A DNA stretch of 64,000 nt. Source: CALBZE01 sp036381255 (GTDB taxonomy: Bacteria > Gemmatimonadota > Gemmatimonadetes > Longimicrobiales > RSA9). The stretch covers positions 1 to 64,000 of the forward strand of contig DASVDG010000135.1 in the NCBI GenBank assembly GCA_036381255.1. Direction: 5' to 3'. The notes beneath the pieces were generated by a model, which was given only the letters and a program-made list of their open reading frames with translations, was not told the origin of the DNA and searched no databases. Made by a program: the position numbers and the translations under genes. Position 1 is the first letter of the stretch; each line of letters opens with the position of its first letter. Of the stretch, positions 1-8,692 are shown in pieces.

Positions 1-461
1 ACGCGGTGGCGTCGCTCGGGTGCACGATCGGCACGTTCCTCGCGCTCACCTCGACGACGTTCCGCGAGGACAGTGTCGTGTCGGGCACGGCCGTGTTCGT
101 CATGTACGGGCTGGGGATGGGCTCGCTCGTCGTCTTCCTCACCATCGCAACCGCGCTCGCGAAGACGTCCGTCGCGCGAGGGCTGCGCCGGCTCCTCCCC
201 CACGTGCACCGCATCTCGGCGGTGCTGCTGCTCGCCTCCGGGGCGTACGTCGCGTACTACGGCTTCTACGAGATCCGCATCCGCGACGACATCCGCCGCG
301 ACCCGATCGTCGACTACTTCAACGAGTGGCAGGGCGACGTCACCAACTGGGTCGCGGACGTCGGCCCGGCGCGACTGGGCGTGTTGTTGGCGCTGGCGAT
401 CGCGGCGACCGTGGCGGTGCCGGTGATCAACCGCCGTCGCCGGCACGACCGTGTTTCGTGA
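1..461 (+). CDS. ccdA: CcdA/DsbD-type membrane protein, C-terminal part (5' end outside window)
   Basis: The reading frame is open to the left edge, so only the last ~150 residues are present. The first visible helix carries a GCTIGTFLAL segment like the Cys-containing helix of CcdA-type cytochrome c biogenesis proteins, which pass electrons across the membrane to thioredoxin-like partners. Two further hydrophobic stretches follow, then a short basic tail. A GTG at position 6 is internal, not a convincing start. The gene overlaps the next one by 11 bp, suggesting co-transcription. The family call rests on one motif and the topology, so related DsbD-type transporters remain possible. Confidence 0.6.
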   Translation, partial: AVASLGCTIGTFLALTSTTFREDSVVSGTAVFVMYGLGMGSLVVFLTIATALAKTSVARGLRRLLPHVHRISAVLLLASGAYVAYYGFYEIRIRDDIRRDPIVDYFNEWQGDVTNWVADVGPARLGVLLALAIAATVAVPVINRRRRHDRVS

Positions 462-1047
462 GCTGCTCGAGCGCGACGACGTCGAGGAGGTGCTCGAGCT
501 GCGCGGCCGCGTGGGCTTCCTCGCGTTCCACGGTGGCGCGCTGGAACGGGTCACCGACGTCGTCGCCGAGGAGGCCGCGGCGCGCGCGGACGCGTCGTTG
601 TACGTCATCCGCCACCCGGAAGGTGTGCCGCACGTGCCGTCGTCGCTGGTCGACCCTGCGCACTCGTCGCGGCTGCGCGCGTTCCTCGAGCACGTCAGCG
701 TCGCGATCGCGGTGCACGGCTACGGCCGCGATGACCGCCGCCGGCACGTGCTGATCGGCGGGCGCAACCGTCGCCTCGCGCACCACCTCCGCGATCACCT
801 CGTCGCCGCGTTGCCCGACTACGACCACGTCACCGACCTCGATCAGATCCCCCGAGAGCTGCGCGGGCTGCATCCCGGCAACCCGGTGAACCGGCCGCGC
901 CACGCAGGCGCGCAGATCGAGCTGCCGCCCGTGTTGCGCTGGCACCGCGAGCAGTGGGGGTGGTCCGACACGCCGCCGATCGGCCGGGCGCCGCAGGTGG
1001 ACCTGCTCATCGACGCGCTCGCCCGGGCCGCGAACGCGTGGCGATAG
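451..1047 (+). CDS. Poly-gamma-glutamate hydrolase family protein
   Basis: This 198-residue protein has the landmarks of the phage-derived poly-gamma-glutamate hydrolase family in order: a HGGALE segment near residue 27, a VHGYG segment near residue 90, a GGRN motif near 107, and a C-terminal GAQIELPP stretch ahead of a conserved Arg. The His and Glu residues are the expected zinc ligands. The family is a metallopeptidase that cuts gamma-linked polyglutamate, but cytoplasmic relatives without a known substrate are common and no signal peptide is visible here. The start is a GTG inside the end of the CcdA gene. Confidence 0.65.
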   Translation: MFRELLERDDVEEVLELRGRVGFLAFHGGALERVTDVVAEEAAARADASLYVIRHPEGVPHVPSSLVDPAHSSRLRAFLEHVSVAIAVHGYGRDDRRRHVLIGGRNRRLAHHLRDHLVAALPDYDHVTDLDQIPRELRGLHPGNPVNRPRHAGAQIELPPVLRWHREQWGWSDTPPIGRAPQVDLLIDALARAANAWR

Positions 1048-1058
1048 CGTCGGAACGC

Positions 1059-1988
1059 ATGGACCTGCGCATCTTCATCGAACCTCAGCAGGGTGCGAGC
1101 TACGAACGAGTGCTCACGCTCGCCCGTGTCGCCGAACGGCTTGGTTTCGACGGCTTCTTCTCGTCCGACCACTACCTGAAGATGAGCGACGTCAGCGGGC
1201 TGCCAGGTCCGCTCGACACGTGGACGACGCTCGCAGGGCTCGCGCGCGACACCAGCCGACTGCGTCTCGGGCCGCTCGTCACGCCCGTGACGTTCCGTCA
1301 ACCGGGTCCGCTCGCGATCGCGGTCGCCCAGGCCGACGCGATGAGCGCGGGCCGCATCGAGCTCGCGCTCGGCGCGGGCTGGTACGAGGCCGAACACGAC
1401 GCGTACGGCATCCCGTTCCCGCCGACGGCGACCCGGTTCGAGATGCTCACCGAACAGCTCGAGATCATCACCGGCCTCTGGAGCACCCCGATCGGCGAGC
1501 AGTTCAACTACCGCGGGAAGCACTATCGGTTCGAGAATTGCCCGGCGTTGCCCAAGCCACAGCAACAGCCGCGTCCACCGATCATCCTCGGGGGTCACGG
1601 CGCGAAGCGCACGCCCCAGCTCGCCGCGACGTACGCCGACGAGTTCAACCAGCCGTTCCCGCCTCTCGACGCGTTCAAAGCACAACGCGACCGCGTGCGC
1701 GCCGCGTGCGAGGCCGCGCAACGAGACCCCGCGTCGATGAAGTTCTCGGTCGCGCTCGTGTTGTGCTGCGGCGCGAACGAGGCGGAGGTCGCGCGCCGCG
1801 CCGCCGCGATCGGCCGCGAGGTCGACGAGCTCCGCAGGAACGGCGCCGCCGGCACCCCCGCCGAGGTCGTCGACAAGCTCCGCGCGTATCGCGACGCGGG
1901 CGCCGAGCGCGTGTACCTCCAGACGCTCGACATCGACGACACCGCGCACCTCGAGCTGGTCGCGGCGGAGGTCGCGCCGCACCTGTAG
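1059..1988 (+). CDS. LLM-class F420-dependent oxidoreductase
   Basis: The 309-residue protein is a luciferase-like TIM barrel. It opens with MDLRIFIEPQQG, has the FDGFFSSDHY substrate/cofactor segment near residue 32, LGPLVTPVTFRQPGPLA near residue 75, and ELALGAGWYEAEHDAYGI near residue 105. This pattern is typical of coenzyme-F420-dependent enzymes that are abundant in actinobacteria. The substrate cannot be read from sequence. I chose the ATG at 1059 because the longer frame upstream is out-of-family and overlaps the previous gene. No Shine-Dalgarno is apparent, as is common in leaderless actinobacterial genes. It converges on pdxH. Confidence 0.8.
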   Translation: MDLRIFIEPQQGASYERVLTLARVAERLGFDGFFSSDHYLKMSDVSGLPGPLDTWTTLAGLARDTSRLRLGPLVTPVTFRQPGPLAIAVAQADAMSAGRIELALGAGWYEAEHDAYGIPFPPTATRFEMLTEQLEIITGLWSTPIGEQFNYRGKHYRFENCPALPKPQQQPRPPIILGGHGAKRTPQLAATYADEFNQPFPPLDAFKAQRDRVRAACEAAQRDPASMKFSVALVLCCGANEAEVARRAAAIGREVDELRRNGAAGTPAEVVDKLRAYRDAGAERVYLQTLDIDDTAHLELVAAEVAPHL

Positions 1989-2003
1989 CCCGCGACGGGA
2001 CGG

Positions 2004-2642
2004 TCAGGGCGCCATGCGTTCGATCCGCCAGGCTGCACCGTCGCGCGTGTAGCGCAACCGGTCGTGCAGGCGGTTCTCGCGCCCCTGCCACAGCTCGACC
2101 ACGAGCGGCCGGACGCGATAGCCACCCCAGTGCTCGGGCCGGGGGATCTCGCGACCGGCGAAGCGCTGCTCGATCGCGGCGTATGCGGCGTCGAGCTCGG
2201 CGCGTGAGGCGACGATCGCGCTCTGGTCGGACGCCCACGCGCTGATCTGGCTGCCTCGCGGACGCGACGCGAAGTACGCGTCGGATTCCTCGGCGCTGGT
2301 GCGCTCGGCCGTCCCGACCACGCGCACCTGCCGTCGCACGGCGGACCACGTGAACGTGAGCGCGGCGCGACCGATCGCGTCGAGGTCGCGCGCCTTGGCG
2401 CTCGTGTAGTTCGTGTAGAAGACGAATCCGCGCTCGTCGTACGACTTGAGCAGGACGGTCCGCGACGACGGCCAGCCGTCGGGATCGACCGTCGCGAGCA
2501 CCATCGCGCTCGGCTCGACCTCTCCCGCTTGGCGCACGGCGCTGTACCAGCGGTCGAACTCGACGATCGGGTCGGCGTCGACATCAGCGATGTCGAGCCC
2601 GCGTGCTTCGTACTCGCGCCGCAACCGCGCGAGCTGGTTCAT
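2004..2642 (-). CDS. pdxH: Pyridoxamine 5'-phosphate oxidase
   Basis: A 212-residue FMN enzyme that makes pyridoxal 5'-phosphate from pyridoxamine or pyridoxine phosphate. Family features are MVLATVDPDGWPSSRTVLLK near residue 48, GFVFYTNYTSAKARDL near residue 73, the R-G-S-Q-I-S-A-W-ASDQS stretch, and the C-terminal WxGYRVRPLVVELWQGRENRLHDR block with the substrate-binding Arg and His. The ATG overlaps the serS stop as ATGA, so the two are translationally coupled. Length is normal for PdxH. Confidence 0.93.
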   Translation of the reverse strand: MNQLARLRREYEARGLDIADVDADPIVEFDRWYSAVRQAGEVEPSAMVLATVDPDGWPSSRTVLLKSYDERGFVFYTNYTSAKARDLDAIGRAALTFTWSAVRRQVRVVGTAERTSAEESDAYFASRPRGSQISAWASDQSAIVASRAELDAAYAAIEQRFAGREIPRPEHWGGYRVRPLVVELWQGRENRLHDRLRYTRDGAAWRIERMAP

Positions 2643-3925
2643 CGTGCCGGGATGACCGTGCCGCCGCGCAGGTACGGCGCGAGGACGCCGGGGAGCTCGA
2701 TCGAGCCGTCTTCGCGGCGGTACGTCTCGACCAGCGCTGCCCACACGCGTGGCACCGCGAGCGCCGAACCGTTGAACGTGTGCACGAACGACGTCGACTT
2801 CTGGCCGGTCGGGCGGTAGCGCAGGTTCGCCCGCCGAGCCTGGTAGTCGGTGAACCACGAGCAGGACGACACCTCGAGCCACCGGTCGCAACCGGGTGCG
2901 TAGACCTCGATGTCCCACGTGCGCGCCGCGCTGTTGCCGAGGTCGCCGGTGCAGATGTCGACGATGCGGTACGTCAACCCGAGGTCACGGATGACGCTCT
3001 CGGCGCGGGCGAGGATGTCGGCGTGCACCTCGGCGGCCTGCTCGGGTGTCGCGTACGCGAGGATCTCGACCTTGTCGAACTCGTGCACGCGCAACAGGCC
3101 ACGCGTGTCGCGTCCTGCGGAGCCCGCCTCGCGACGAAAGCACGACGTGTGGGCCATCATCCGCATCGGCAGCGCGGCCTCGTCGAGGATCTCGTCACGC
3201 GCGAGCGACGTGAGCGGCACCTCGGCGGTGGGGATCGCCCACAGGTCGTCGCGTTCGACGTGGTACGCGTCGTCCGCGAACTTCGGCAGGTGCCCGGTGG
3301 ACACCATCGTGTCGGTGCGCACCAGCGTCGGTGGCCGGATCTCTTCGTAGGCGTCGGCGTTGCGGTCGAGCGCGAGCTGCACGAGCGCGCGCACCAACGT
3401 GGCGCCCTCGCGCCGGTACATCACGAACATCGAGCCCGAGAGCTTCGCACCGCGCTCGATGTCGAGGATGCCGAGCTGTTCACCGATCTCCCAGTGCGGC
3501 ACGCGTTGGTGCGACGCGTGGTCAGCGGGATCGCGCCCGTGCGTGCGCAGCACCACGTTGTCGTCCTCGCCTGCGCCGTCGGGGCAGTCGTCCGCAGGCA
3601 GGTTCGGGATGCGCAGCAGCATCTCGCGGATCTGCGAACCGAGCTCGTCGGCTTCGGCGGCGAGCTGCTTCTCGCGCTCACCGAGCTCGCGGCTGCGCTG
3701 TTGCAGCGCGACGGCGTCGTCGACCTTCCCCTCGCGCCGCAGCATCCCGACCTGCTTCGACAGCGTGCCGATCTCGTTGCGAACGCGGTCGCGCTGCTCC
3801 GCGAGGTCGCGCTGGCGACGGTCGAGCTCGTAGACCTCGTCGAGGACGGCAGTGTCGTGACCGCGTCGAGCGATGCCGGCTTTGACGGCGTCGAGCTCGG
3901 TGCGGATGCGGCGGATGTCGAGCAT
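2639..3925 (-). CDS. serS: Seryl-tRNA synthetase
   Basis: At 428 residues this is a normal-length class II SerRS. The N-terminal coiled-coil arm spans roughly residues 1-100. Motif 2 is visible as CFRREAGSAGRDTRGLLRVHEF and motif 3 as FNGSALAVPR, with TAEVPLTSL in the active site. It is an essential gene with no nearby duplicate, so its presence beside actinobacterial-looking genes bears on whether the left end belongs to the same genome as the rest. No Shine-Dalgarno precedes the ATG. Confidence 0.96.
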   Translation of the reverse strand: MLDIRRIRTELDAVKAGIARRGHDTAVLDEVYELDRRQRDLAEQRDRVRNEIGTLSKQVGMLRREGKVDDAVALQQRSRELGEREKQLAAEADELGSQIREMLLRIPNLPADDCPDGAGEDDNVVLRTHGRDPADHASHQRVPHWEIGEQLGILDIERGAKLSGSMFVMYRREGATLVRALVQLALDRNADAYEEIRPPTLVRTDTMVSTGHLPKFADDAYHVERDDLWAIPTAEVPLTSLARDEILDEAALPMRMMAHTSCFRREAGSAGRDTRGLLRVHEFDKVEILAYATPEQAAEVHADILARAESVIRDLGLTYRIVDICTGDLGNSAARTWDIEVYAPGCDRWLEVSSCSWFTDYQARRANLRYRPTGQKSTSFVHTFNGSALAVPRVWAALVETYRREDGSIELPGVLAPYLRGGTVIPAR

Positions 3926-3963
3926 GCGGGCGAACCGTACGCCTCAGGCGGCCGGGTGGCGCG

Positions 3964-4956
3964 TCAATTCGCGGGCGGGTCGTCGCCCGACCGCACGGCG
4001 CGCTCGTTCGGCGCGGGACCGAGGCGCTCCCACTCGGCCTGCAGCGACTCGAACGTGAGCTCGTCGGACAGCTCGGCGACCGGGACGACGGCGGTGGTGC
4101 GCGCATCGAGTCGCTCGTCGCGCACCACCCGCGGTCGTTCGTGCTCGCTGCGGGCGTTGAGCGCTTCTTGCCGTGACGCCCACTTGAAGAACAGCACCGT
4201 GATGATCGTCCACAGGTAGAACCCGCCGAGGATCTTCATGATCGCGCCCGCGGCCTGCTGGTCGTCGATGACGCCGACGCCCCACAGCCGGTAGGCGCGG
4301 TCGTACACCTCATAGACCGGGTTGTTGGCGAACGTGAGCCACGCGCCCGGCACGGTCGGGATGACCGACTGCAGGAACAGGTAGATCATCTGCGCCGGCA
4401 GCGAGATGCGCATCTCGGGCAACGGCCCGACCACCGGCACCCACATGAGGAGCGCCGACCCGAACAGCAGCACGTGCATGCTGTAGTGGAACGCGCCGTT
4501 CTCGACCGACAAGCGCACGACCTCTTCCCAGTGCAACAGCGCGGTGAGGCCGTTGAACAGCACTGCGGCGGGCACCGGTCGTGCGAGGCGACGGATCCAG
4601 CGCGACGCCGCACCTGCGTCGGACACCACGAGCCGCGCCAGCCATTGCGGGGTGGCCATCAGGAACAGCGGCGGCACCATGAACGCCATCAGCATGTGCT
4701 GCACCATGTGCACCGAGTACAGGTGGTTCTCGCCGATGTCGTGCATCGGCCAGTCGGCTGACACGTAGAGCAGCACCACCGCGAGCACGAACCAGGTCCG
4801 CTGCCGGCGCGTGACCACCGGAGTGCCGGCAGGAACGACCTTGGGCCCGATCACCCGCGTCGCGTACAGACCGAGCGCGATGATCCCGGCCACCAGCAGC
4901 CACACTCCCGGATGCGCCTGCCAGCGCCACGGGTCGGCTGCAGCAAGCATGATCAC
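3964..4956 (-). CDS. ctaG: CtaG/Caa3-type cytochrome oxidase assembly membrane protein
   Basis: A 330-residue polytopic protein of the Caa3_CtaG family, needed for building heme-copper oxidases and probably for copper delivery. The VHMVQHMLMAFMVPPLFLMA segment with its paired His residues is the family signature, and about seven hydrophobic helices are seen before a charged C-terminal tail. The gene starts with GTG overlapping the subunit IV stop (GTGA); an ATG two codons in (4950) is the alternative. It closes the oxidase block. Confidence 0.82.
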   Translation of the reverse strand: MIMLAAADPWRWQAHPGVWLLVAGIIALGLYATRVIGPKVVPAGTPVVTRRQRTWFVLAVVLLYVSADWPMHDIGENHLYSVHMVQHMLMAFMVPPLFLMATPQWLARLVVSDAGAASRWIRRLARPVPAAVLFNGLTALLHWEEVVRLSVENGAFHYSMHVLLFGSALLMWVPVVGPLPEMRISLPAQMIYLFLQSVIPTVPGAWLTFANNPVYEVYDRAYRLWGVGVIDDQQAAGAIMKILGGFYLWTIITVLFFKWASRQEALNARSEHERPRVVRDERLDARTTAVVPVAELSDELTFESLQAEWERLGPAPNERAVRSGDDPPAN

Positions 4957-5285
4957 TCCCAGAATCGGAACGCGGTCAGCATCACGATGTACACCACGAT
5001 GGCGAACGCGAGGCCCGCACCGAACATCCGGGTGAACACCGGCGAGTCGAACTTCAGGTGCATGAAGTACGCCGCGACGAACGCGAACTTCGCGATCATC
5101 ATCGGGAAGAGCAGCGCGGTCAGCGCAGCGTCGCTGATGTCGAGGTAGTACACCGCCACCTCGGCTGCGGTGATGACCCCGAGCACGATCGCGACCTTGA
5201 TGTACTTCAGGTCGCTCGGGTGCTCGTGCTCGGTGCCCTCGTGCTGGTGCTGCGACGTGTCCGCGACCTCGGTCGACGTGCTCAT
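4953..5285 (-). CDS. Cytochrome c oxidase subunit IV family protein
   Basis: A 110-residue protein with a His-rich soluble N-terminus and three hydrophobic helices, ending TAFRFWE. The MIAKFAFVAAYFMHLKFDS segment is characteristic of bacterial small oxidase subunit IV proteins, which stabilise the subunit I/III core. An AGGAG lies 6 nt upstream of the ATG. It sits between subunit III and CtaG, as expected. Confidence 0.85.
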   Translation of the reverse strand: MSTSTEVADTSQHQHEGTEHEHPSDLKYIKVAIVLGVITAAEVAVYYLDISDAALTALLFPMMIAKFAFVAAYFMHLKFDSPVFTRMFGAGLAFAIVVYIVMLTAFRFWE

Positions 5286-5293
5286 GCCCGCTC

Positions 5294-5914
5294 CTAGGGG
5301 ATCAGGTAGACGATGGTGAAGATGAGGATCCACACCACGTCGACGAAGTGCCAGTACAGCCCGATGATCTCGACGGCCTCGGCTTGTTCTCGGCGCAGGT
5401 GACCGCGGAACGATCGGATCACAAGCGACATCAGCATGATGATGCCGATGCTGACGTGCACGCCGTGGAAGCCGGTGAGCGTGTAGAAGGCCGAGCCGAA
5501 GATGTTGGTGGTGTAGCCGAGGCCCTCGTTGTAGAAGGCCGTGAACTCGTACACCTGCCCACCGATGAACGTGGCACCGAGCACCGCCGTGGTGATGAGC
5601 CACACCCGGTTGTTGCGCTCGTCGCCCCGCTGCAACGCCGACAGCGCGAGCACCATCGTCAGCGAGCTCAACAGCAGGACGAACGAGCTGACGGATGTGA
5701 ACTCGATGTCGAAGACGTCGTCGGGACCGATGTCGCCCTCGGCGATGCGGTTCTTGTAGAGCAGATAGGTCGAGATCAGGCCACCGAACAGCAGGCACTC
5801 CGAACCCAGGAACAGCCACATGGCCAGCTTCTGGTTCGAGATGCCTGTGCTCGACTGGCCGTGCTCGGAGGCACCGTGCACGCCCGCTGTGGGGGTGGCC
5901 ACTGCCTCAGCCAT
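5294..5914 (-). CDS. ctaE: Cytochrome c oxidase subunit III
   Basis: A 206-residue heme-copper oxidase subunit III with about five transmembrane helices. Landmarks are KLAMWLFLGSECLLFGGLIS near residue 30, the FHGVHVSIGIIML segment, and the C-terminal GLYWHFVDVVWILIFTIVYL. The ATG at 5914 is preceded by GAGGAGGG and lies inside the end of subunit I (8-bp overlap). The shorter start is preferred because the upstream extension is arginine-rich and unlike the family. Confidence 0.93.
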   Translation of the reverse strand: MAEAVATPTAGVHGASEHGQSSTGISNQKLAMWLFLGSECLLFGGLISTYLLYKNRIAEGDIGPDDVFDIEFTSVSSFVLLLSSLTMVLALSALQRGDERNNRVWLITTAVLGATFIGGQVYEFTAFYNEGLGYTTNIFGSAFYTLTGFHGVHVSIGIIMLMSLVIRSFRGHLRREQAEAVEIIGLYWHFVDVVWILIFTIVYLIP

Positions 5915-7922
5915 GGTCGCCCTCCTCGGTGCCCGCGGTCGCGAGCGCCAACTCCTCGCCGGCCGCGTGCTCGTCGTCGTGCCCATGCGCGCCCGGCTCG
6001 TCGGCGGGCTCCATCGCCCAGCCGTACAGACCCGCTGCGGTCAGGACGGCGCCCGGCAGGCACAGCCACAGGTTGAAGATGAAGCCGTAGCCGATGAACG
6101 GCAGACCGAGCGCCGTGATGAGCGGCCAGTACGACGGCGACGGCAGGTGGACGCCCTTCGCGTCGCCCTTGTGGCAGACCTCCTCGGCGGTCGCGATCTG
6201 CACGAGCCGGTGGTTGTCGTCGTACGCGTACTTCCGGTGCCAGAACTCGTCGAGCCCGTGGACCTCGACCTCGGCGTCGAAGTTGTGCTCGGGCACGGGC
6301 GACGCGGTCATCCACTCGAGGCTGCGCGCGTCCCACGGGTCAGCGCTCGCCGGCGGGATGAGGCCCTTCTTGAACCGGTAGTGCGACAGCGCAACGTTGA
6401 TCACGAACGCCGCCACCGACGCCGCGATCACGAACGCGCCGATCGACACGATGAGGTTCCAGAACTCGAACCCGAAGCCCGCCGAGTAGTGGTCGATGCG
6501 GCGGCTCATCCCCTGCAGGCCGAGGATGTGCATCGGGCCGAACGTCAGGTTCATGCCGATGAGCTGCAACCAGAAGTTGATCTTGCCCCACCGGTCGGAC
6601 AGGCGGTACCCGAAGATCTTCGGCCACCAGAAGTAGAAGCCCCCGTAGAAGGCCATGATGATGCCGCCGAAGATCACGTAGTGGAAGTGGGCGATGATGT
6701 AGTAGGTGTCGGTCTGCTGGGTGTCAGCAGGCGACACCGCGTGGGTCACGCCCGACAGGCCGCCGATCGTGAACATCGCCGGCACCGCGATCGCGTAGAG
6801 CATCGGCACGTCGAAGCGCAGCCGGCCGCCCCACATCGTCGCGAGCCAGTTGAGGATCTTCACGCCCGTCGGCACCGCGATGAACATCGTCGACAGCGAG
6901 AACGCCGCGACCGAGAGCGGCCCGAGGCCTGAGGCGAACATGTGGTGGGCCCACACGCCCCAACCCATGAAGCCGATCGCGATGCCCGAGAACACCATGA
7001 ACGGGTAGCCGAAGATCGGCTTGCGGGCGAACGTCGGGATGATCTCGGACGTGATGCCGAACGCCGGCAGCACGAGGATGTAGACCTCGGGGTGCCCGAA
7101 GATCCAGAACAGGTGCTGCCACAGCAGCGGATCGGCGCCGGCGTCGATGTTGAAGAAGTTCGCGTCGAACAGCCGGTCGAACGTGAGCAGGAACAGCGCG
7201 ACCGCGATGACCGGCATCGCGAACAGCGCCAGGAATTGCGTCACGAGGAGCATCCACGTGAGCACGGGCATGCGGAACAGCGTCATGCCCTTGGTGCGCA
7301 TGTTGAGGCACGTCGTGATCAGGTTGATGGCGCCGACGAGCGTGGCGATACCGGTGATCTGCAGACCGATCGTGTAGAAGTCGATGCCGTGGCCGGGCGA
7401 GAACGGCAGGCCGCTGTTCGGCGCGTAGTTGAACCAGCCACCGTCAGGCGCACCGCCCAGGAACCATGACGTGTTCAGGAAGATGCCGCCGACGAGGAAG
7501 GTCCAGAAGCTGAACGCGTTGAGGCGAGGGAACGCGACGTCACGCGCGCCGATCTGGAGCGGGATCAGGTAGTTCGCGAAGACGCCGACCAGCAGCGGCA
7601 TGATCGCGAAGAAGATCATGATCGTGCCGTGCATGGTGACCATCGAGTTGTAGAACTCGGGGAGGATGATCCCGGCGTTCACCATCGTCTCCGGCAGCAC
7701 GGACCCGCCGGGGAGCGGGTGCGCCGGATCGGCGGGGAACGCGAGCTGCCACCGGATCCCCATGGCCAGCAGCCCGCCGAGCAGCAGGAACAGCAGGCTC
7801 ATGAACAGGAACTGGATCCCGATGACCTTGTGGTCCGTCGAGAAGATGTACTTGCGGACGAACGGGCGATCGTCGTGACCCGCGTGCGCGGGTGCGGCTT
7901 CTACCGCTACGGCTGTCGTCAT
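5907..7922 (-). CDS. ctaD: Cytochrome c oxidase subunit I (heme-copper, type A)
   Basis: This 671-residue protein carries the catalytic binuclear centre. His98 in MVTMHGTIMIFF is a low-spin heme ligand. The GHPEVYILVLPAFG helix holds a CuB His, the cross-linked Tyr and the type-A Glu. WAHHMF supplies the other CuB ligands, and AHFHYVIFGG the two heme-iron ligands. About twelve core helices are followed by a C-terminal extension of some 130 residues with two more helices and a His/Glu-rich tail. The ATG has AGGAG 6 nt upstream. The cytochrome donor is likely one of the c-type proteins encoded upstream. Confidence 0.96.
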   Translation of the reverse strand: MTTAVAVEAAPAHAGHDDRPFVRKYIFSTDHKVIGIQFLFMSLLFLLLGGLLAMGIRWQLAFPADPAHPLPGGSVLPETMVNAGIILPEFYNSMVTMHGTIMIFFAIMPLLVGVFANYLIPLQIGARDVAFPRLNAFSFWTFLVGGIFLNTSWFLGGAPDGGWFNYAPNSGLPFSPGHGIDFYTIGLQITGIATLVGAINLITTCLNMRTKGMTLFRMPVLTWMLLVTQFLALFAMPVIAVALFLLTFDRLFDANFFNIDAGADPLLWQHLFWIFGHPEVYILVLPAFGITSEIIPTFARKPIFGYPFMVFSGIAIGFMGWGVWAHHMFASGLGPLSVAAFSLSTMFIAVPTGVKILNWLATMWGGRLRFDVPMLYAIAVPAMFTIGGLSGVTHAVSPADTQQTDTYYIIAHFHYVIFGGIIMAFYGGFYFWWPKIFGYRLSDRWGKINFWLQLIGMNLTFGPMHILGLQGMSRRIDHYSAGFGFEFWNLIVSIGAFVIAASVAAFVINVALSHYRFKKGLIPPASADPWDARSLEWMTASPVPEHNFDAEVEVHGLDEFWHRKYAYDDNHRLVQIATAEEVCHKGDAKGVHLPSPSYWPLITALGLPFIGYGFIFNLWLCLPGAVLTAAGLYGWAMEPADEPGAHGHDDEHAAGEELALATAGTEEGDHG

Positions 7923-7968
7923 GGTCCACTCCTCGTCATTGAAGGGCTCGGGGTCGGCGGCCGCGGGC

Positions 7969-8652
7969 TCATCGGCCCGCGGCCGTGCCGCCGCCGGATC
8001 CCTGCTCCGCCTGCCACCGTTCGAACGCGTCCGGCTCGTGCACCGTCACCGAACCCTTCATCCGGGTGTGACCGGTGCCGCAGAGCTCGGCGCAGCCGAG
8101 CGCGAACTCGCCGGCCCGCGTCGCCTCGAACCAGACCGGGACCACCATCCCCGGCACCGCGTCCTGTTTGACCCGGAACTGCGGCAGGAAGAACGAGTGG
8201 ATCACGTCCTCCGAGGTGAGCGACACCCAGATCGGACGGCCTGCCGGTACGTGCAGCTGGTTGCGCTTGATGAAGTCGTCGGCCGTGCCGAGGCGCCCGT
8301 CGACACCCGGGTACGTCACGTTCCACTCGAACTGCTTGGCCGTGATGCGCAGCTCCAGCGCATCCGCCGGCTTCTCCGGAGCGGCCTTGATCTTCATCCA
8401 GGTGCCCCCGCTCCGGAACGCCAGGAACAGCACGATCACGAACGGGATCACCGTCCAGATCACCTCGGCGCGGGCATGCCCGTGGATGTACGCCGCCTTC
8501 CGCCCTTCGCGGTGGCGGTAGCGCACCACGAAGACGATCAGCGCCGCCTCCACGAGCACGAAGATCGCCGCGGTGATCCAGAGGATGAGCGTGTACAGCG
8601 AGTCGATCTCGCCGCCGAACGTCGAGACGCTTTCGGGCAGCTGCCAGTTCAT
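7969..8652 (-). CDS. ctaC: Cytochrome c oxidase subunit II (CuA subunit)
   Basis: A 227-residue subunit with two N-terminal helices (about residues 20-45 and 63-80) and a periplasmic cupredoxin domain. The CuA site is complete: His152 in DVIHSFFLP, then Cys187, Cys191, His195 and Met198 in CAELCGTGHTRM. No fused cytochrome c domain is present, so the electron donor must be separate. A good AGGAGG precedes the ATG at 8652; the longer frame upstream is noise. It lies 46 bp before subunit I. The protein resembles diderm homologues more than the genes that follow it, an impression that needs a tree. Confidence 0.93.
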   Translation of the reverse strand: MNWQLPESVSTFGGEIDSLYTLILWITAAIFVLVEAALIVFVVRYRHREGRKAAYIHGHARAEVIWTVIPFVIVLFLAFRSGGTWMKIKAAPEKPADALELRITAKQFEWNVTYPGVDGRLGTADDFIKRNQLHVPAGRPIWVSLTSEDVIHSFFLPQFRVKQDAVPGMVVPVWFEATRAGEFALGCAELCGTGHTRMKGSVTVHEPDAFERWQAEQGSGGGTAAGR

Positions 8653-8692
8653 GGTCGTTCCTCCTCGGGCGGCAGGGGGGTGGACGCGCCCG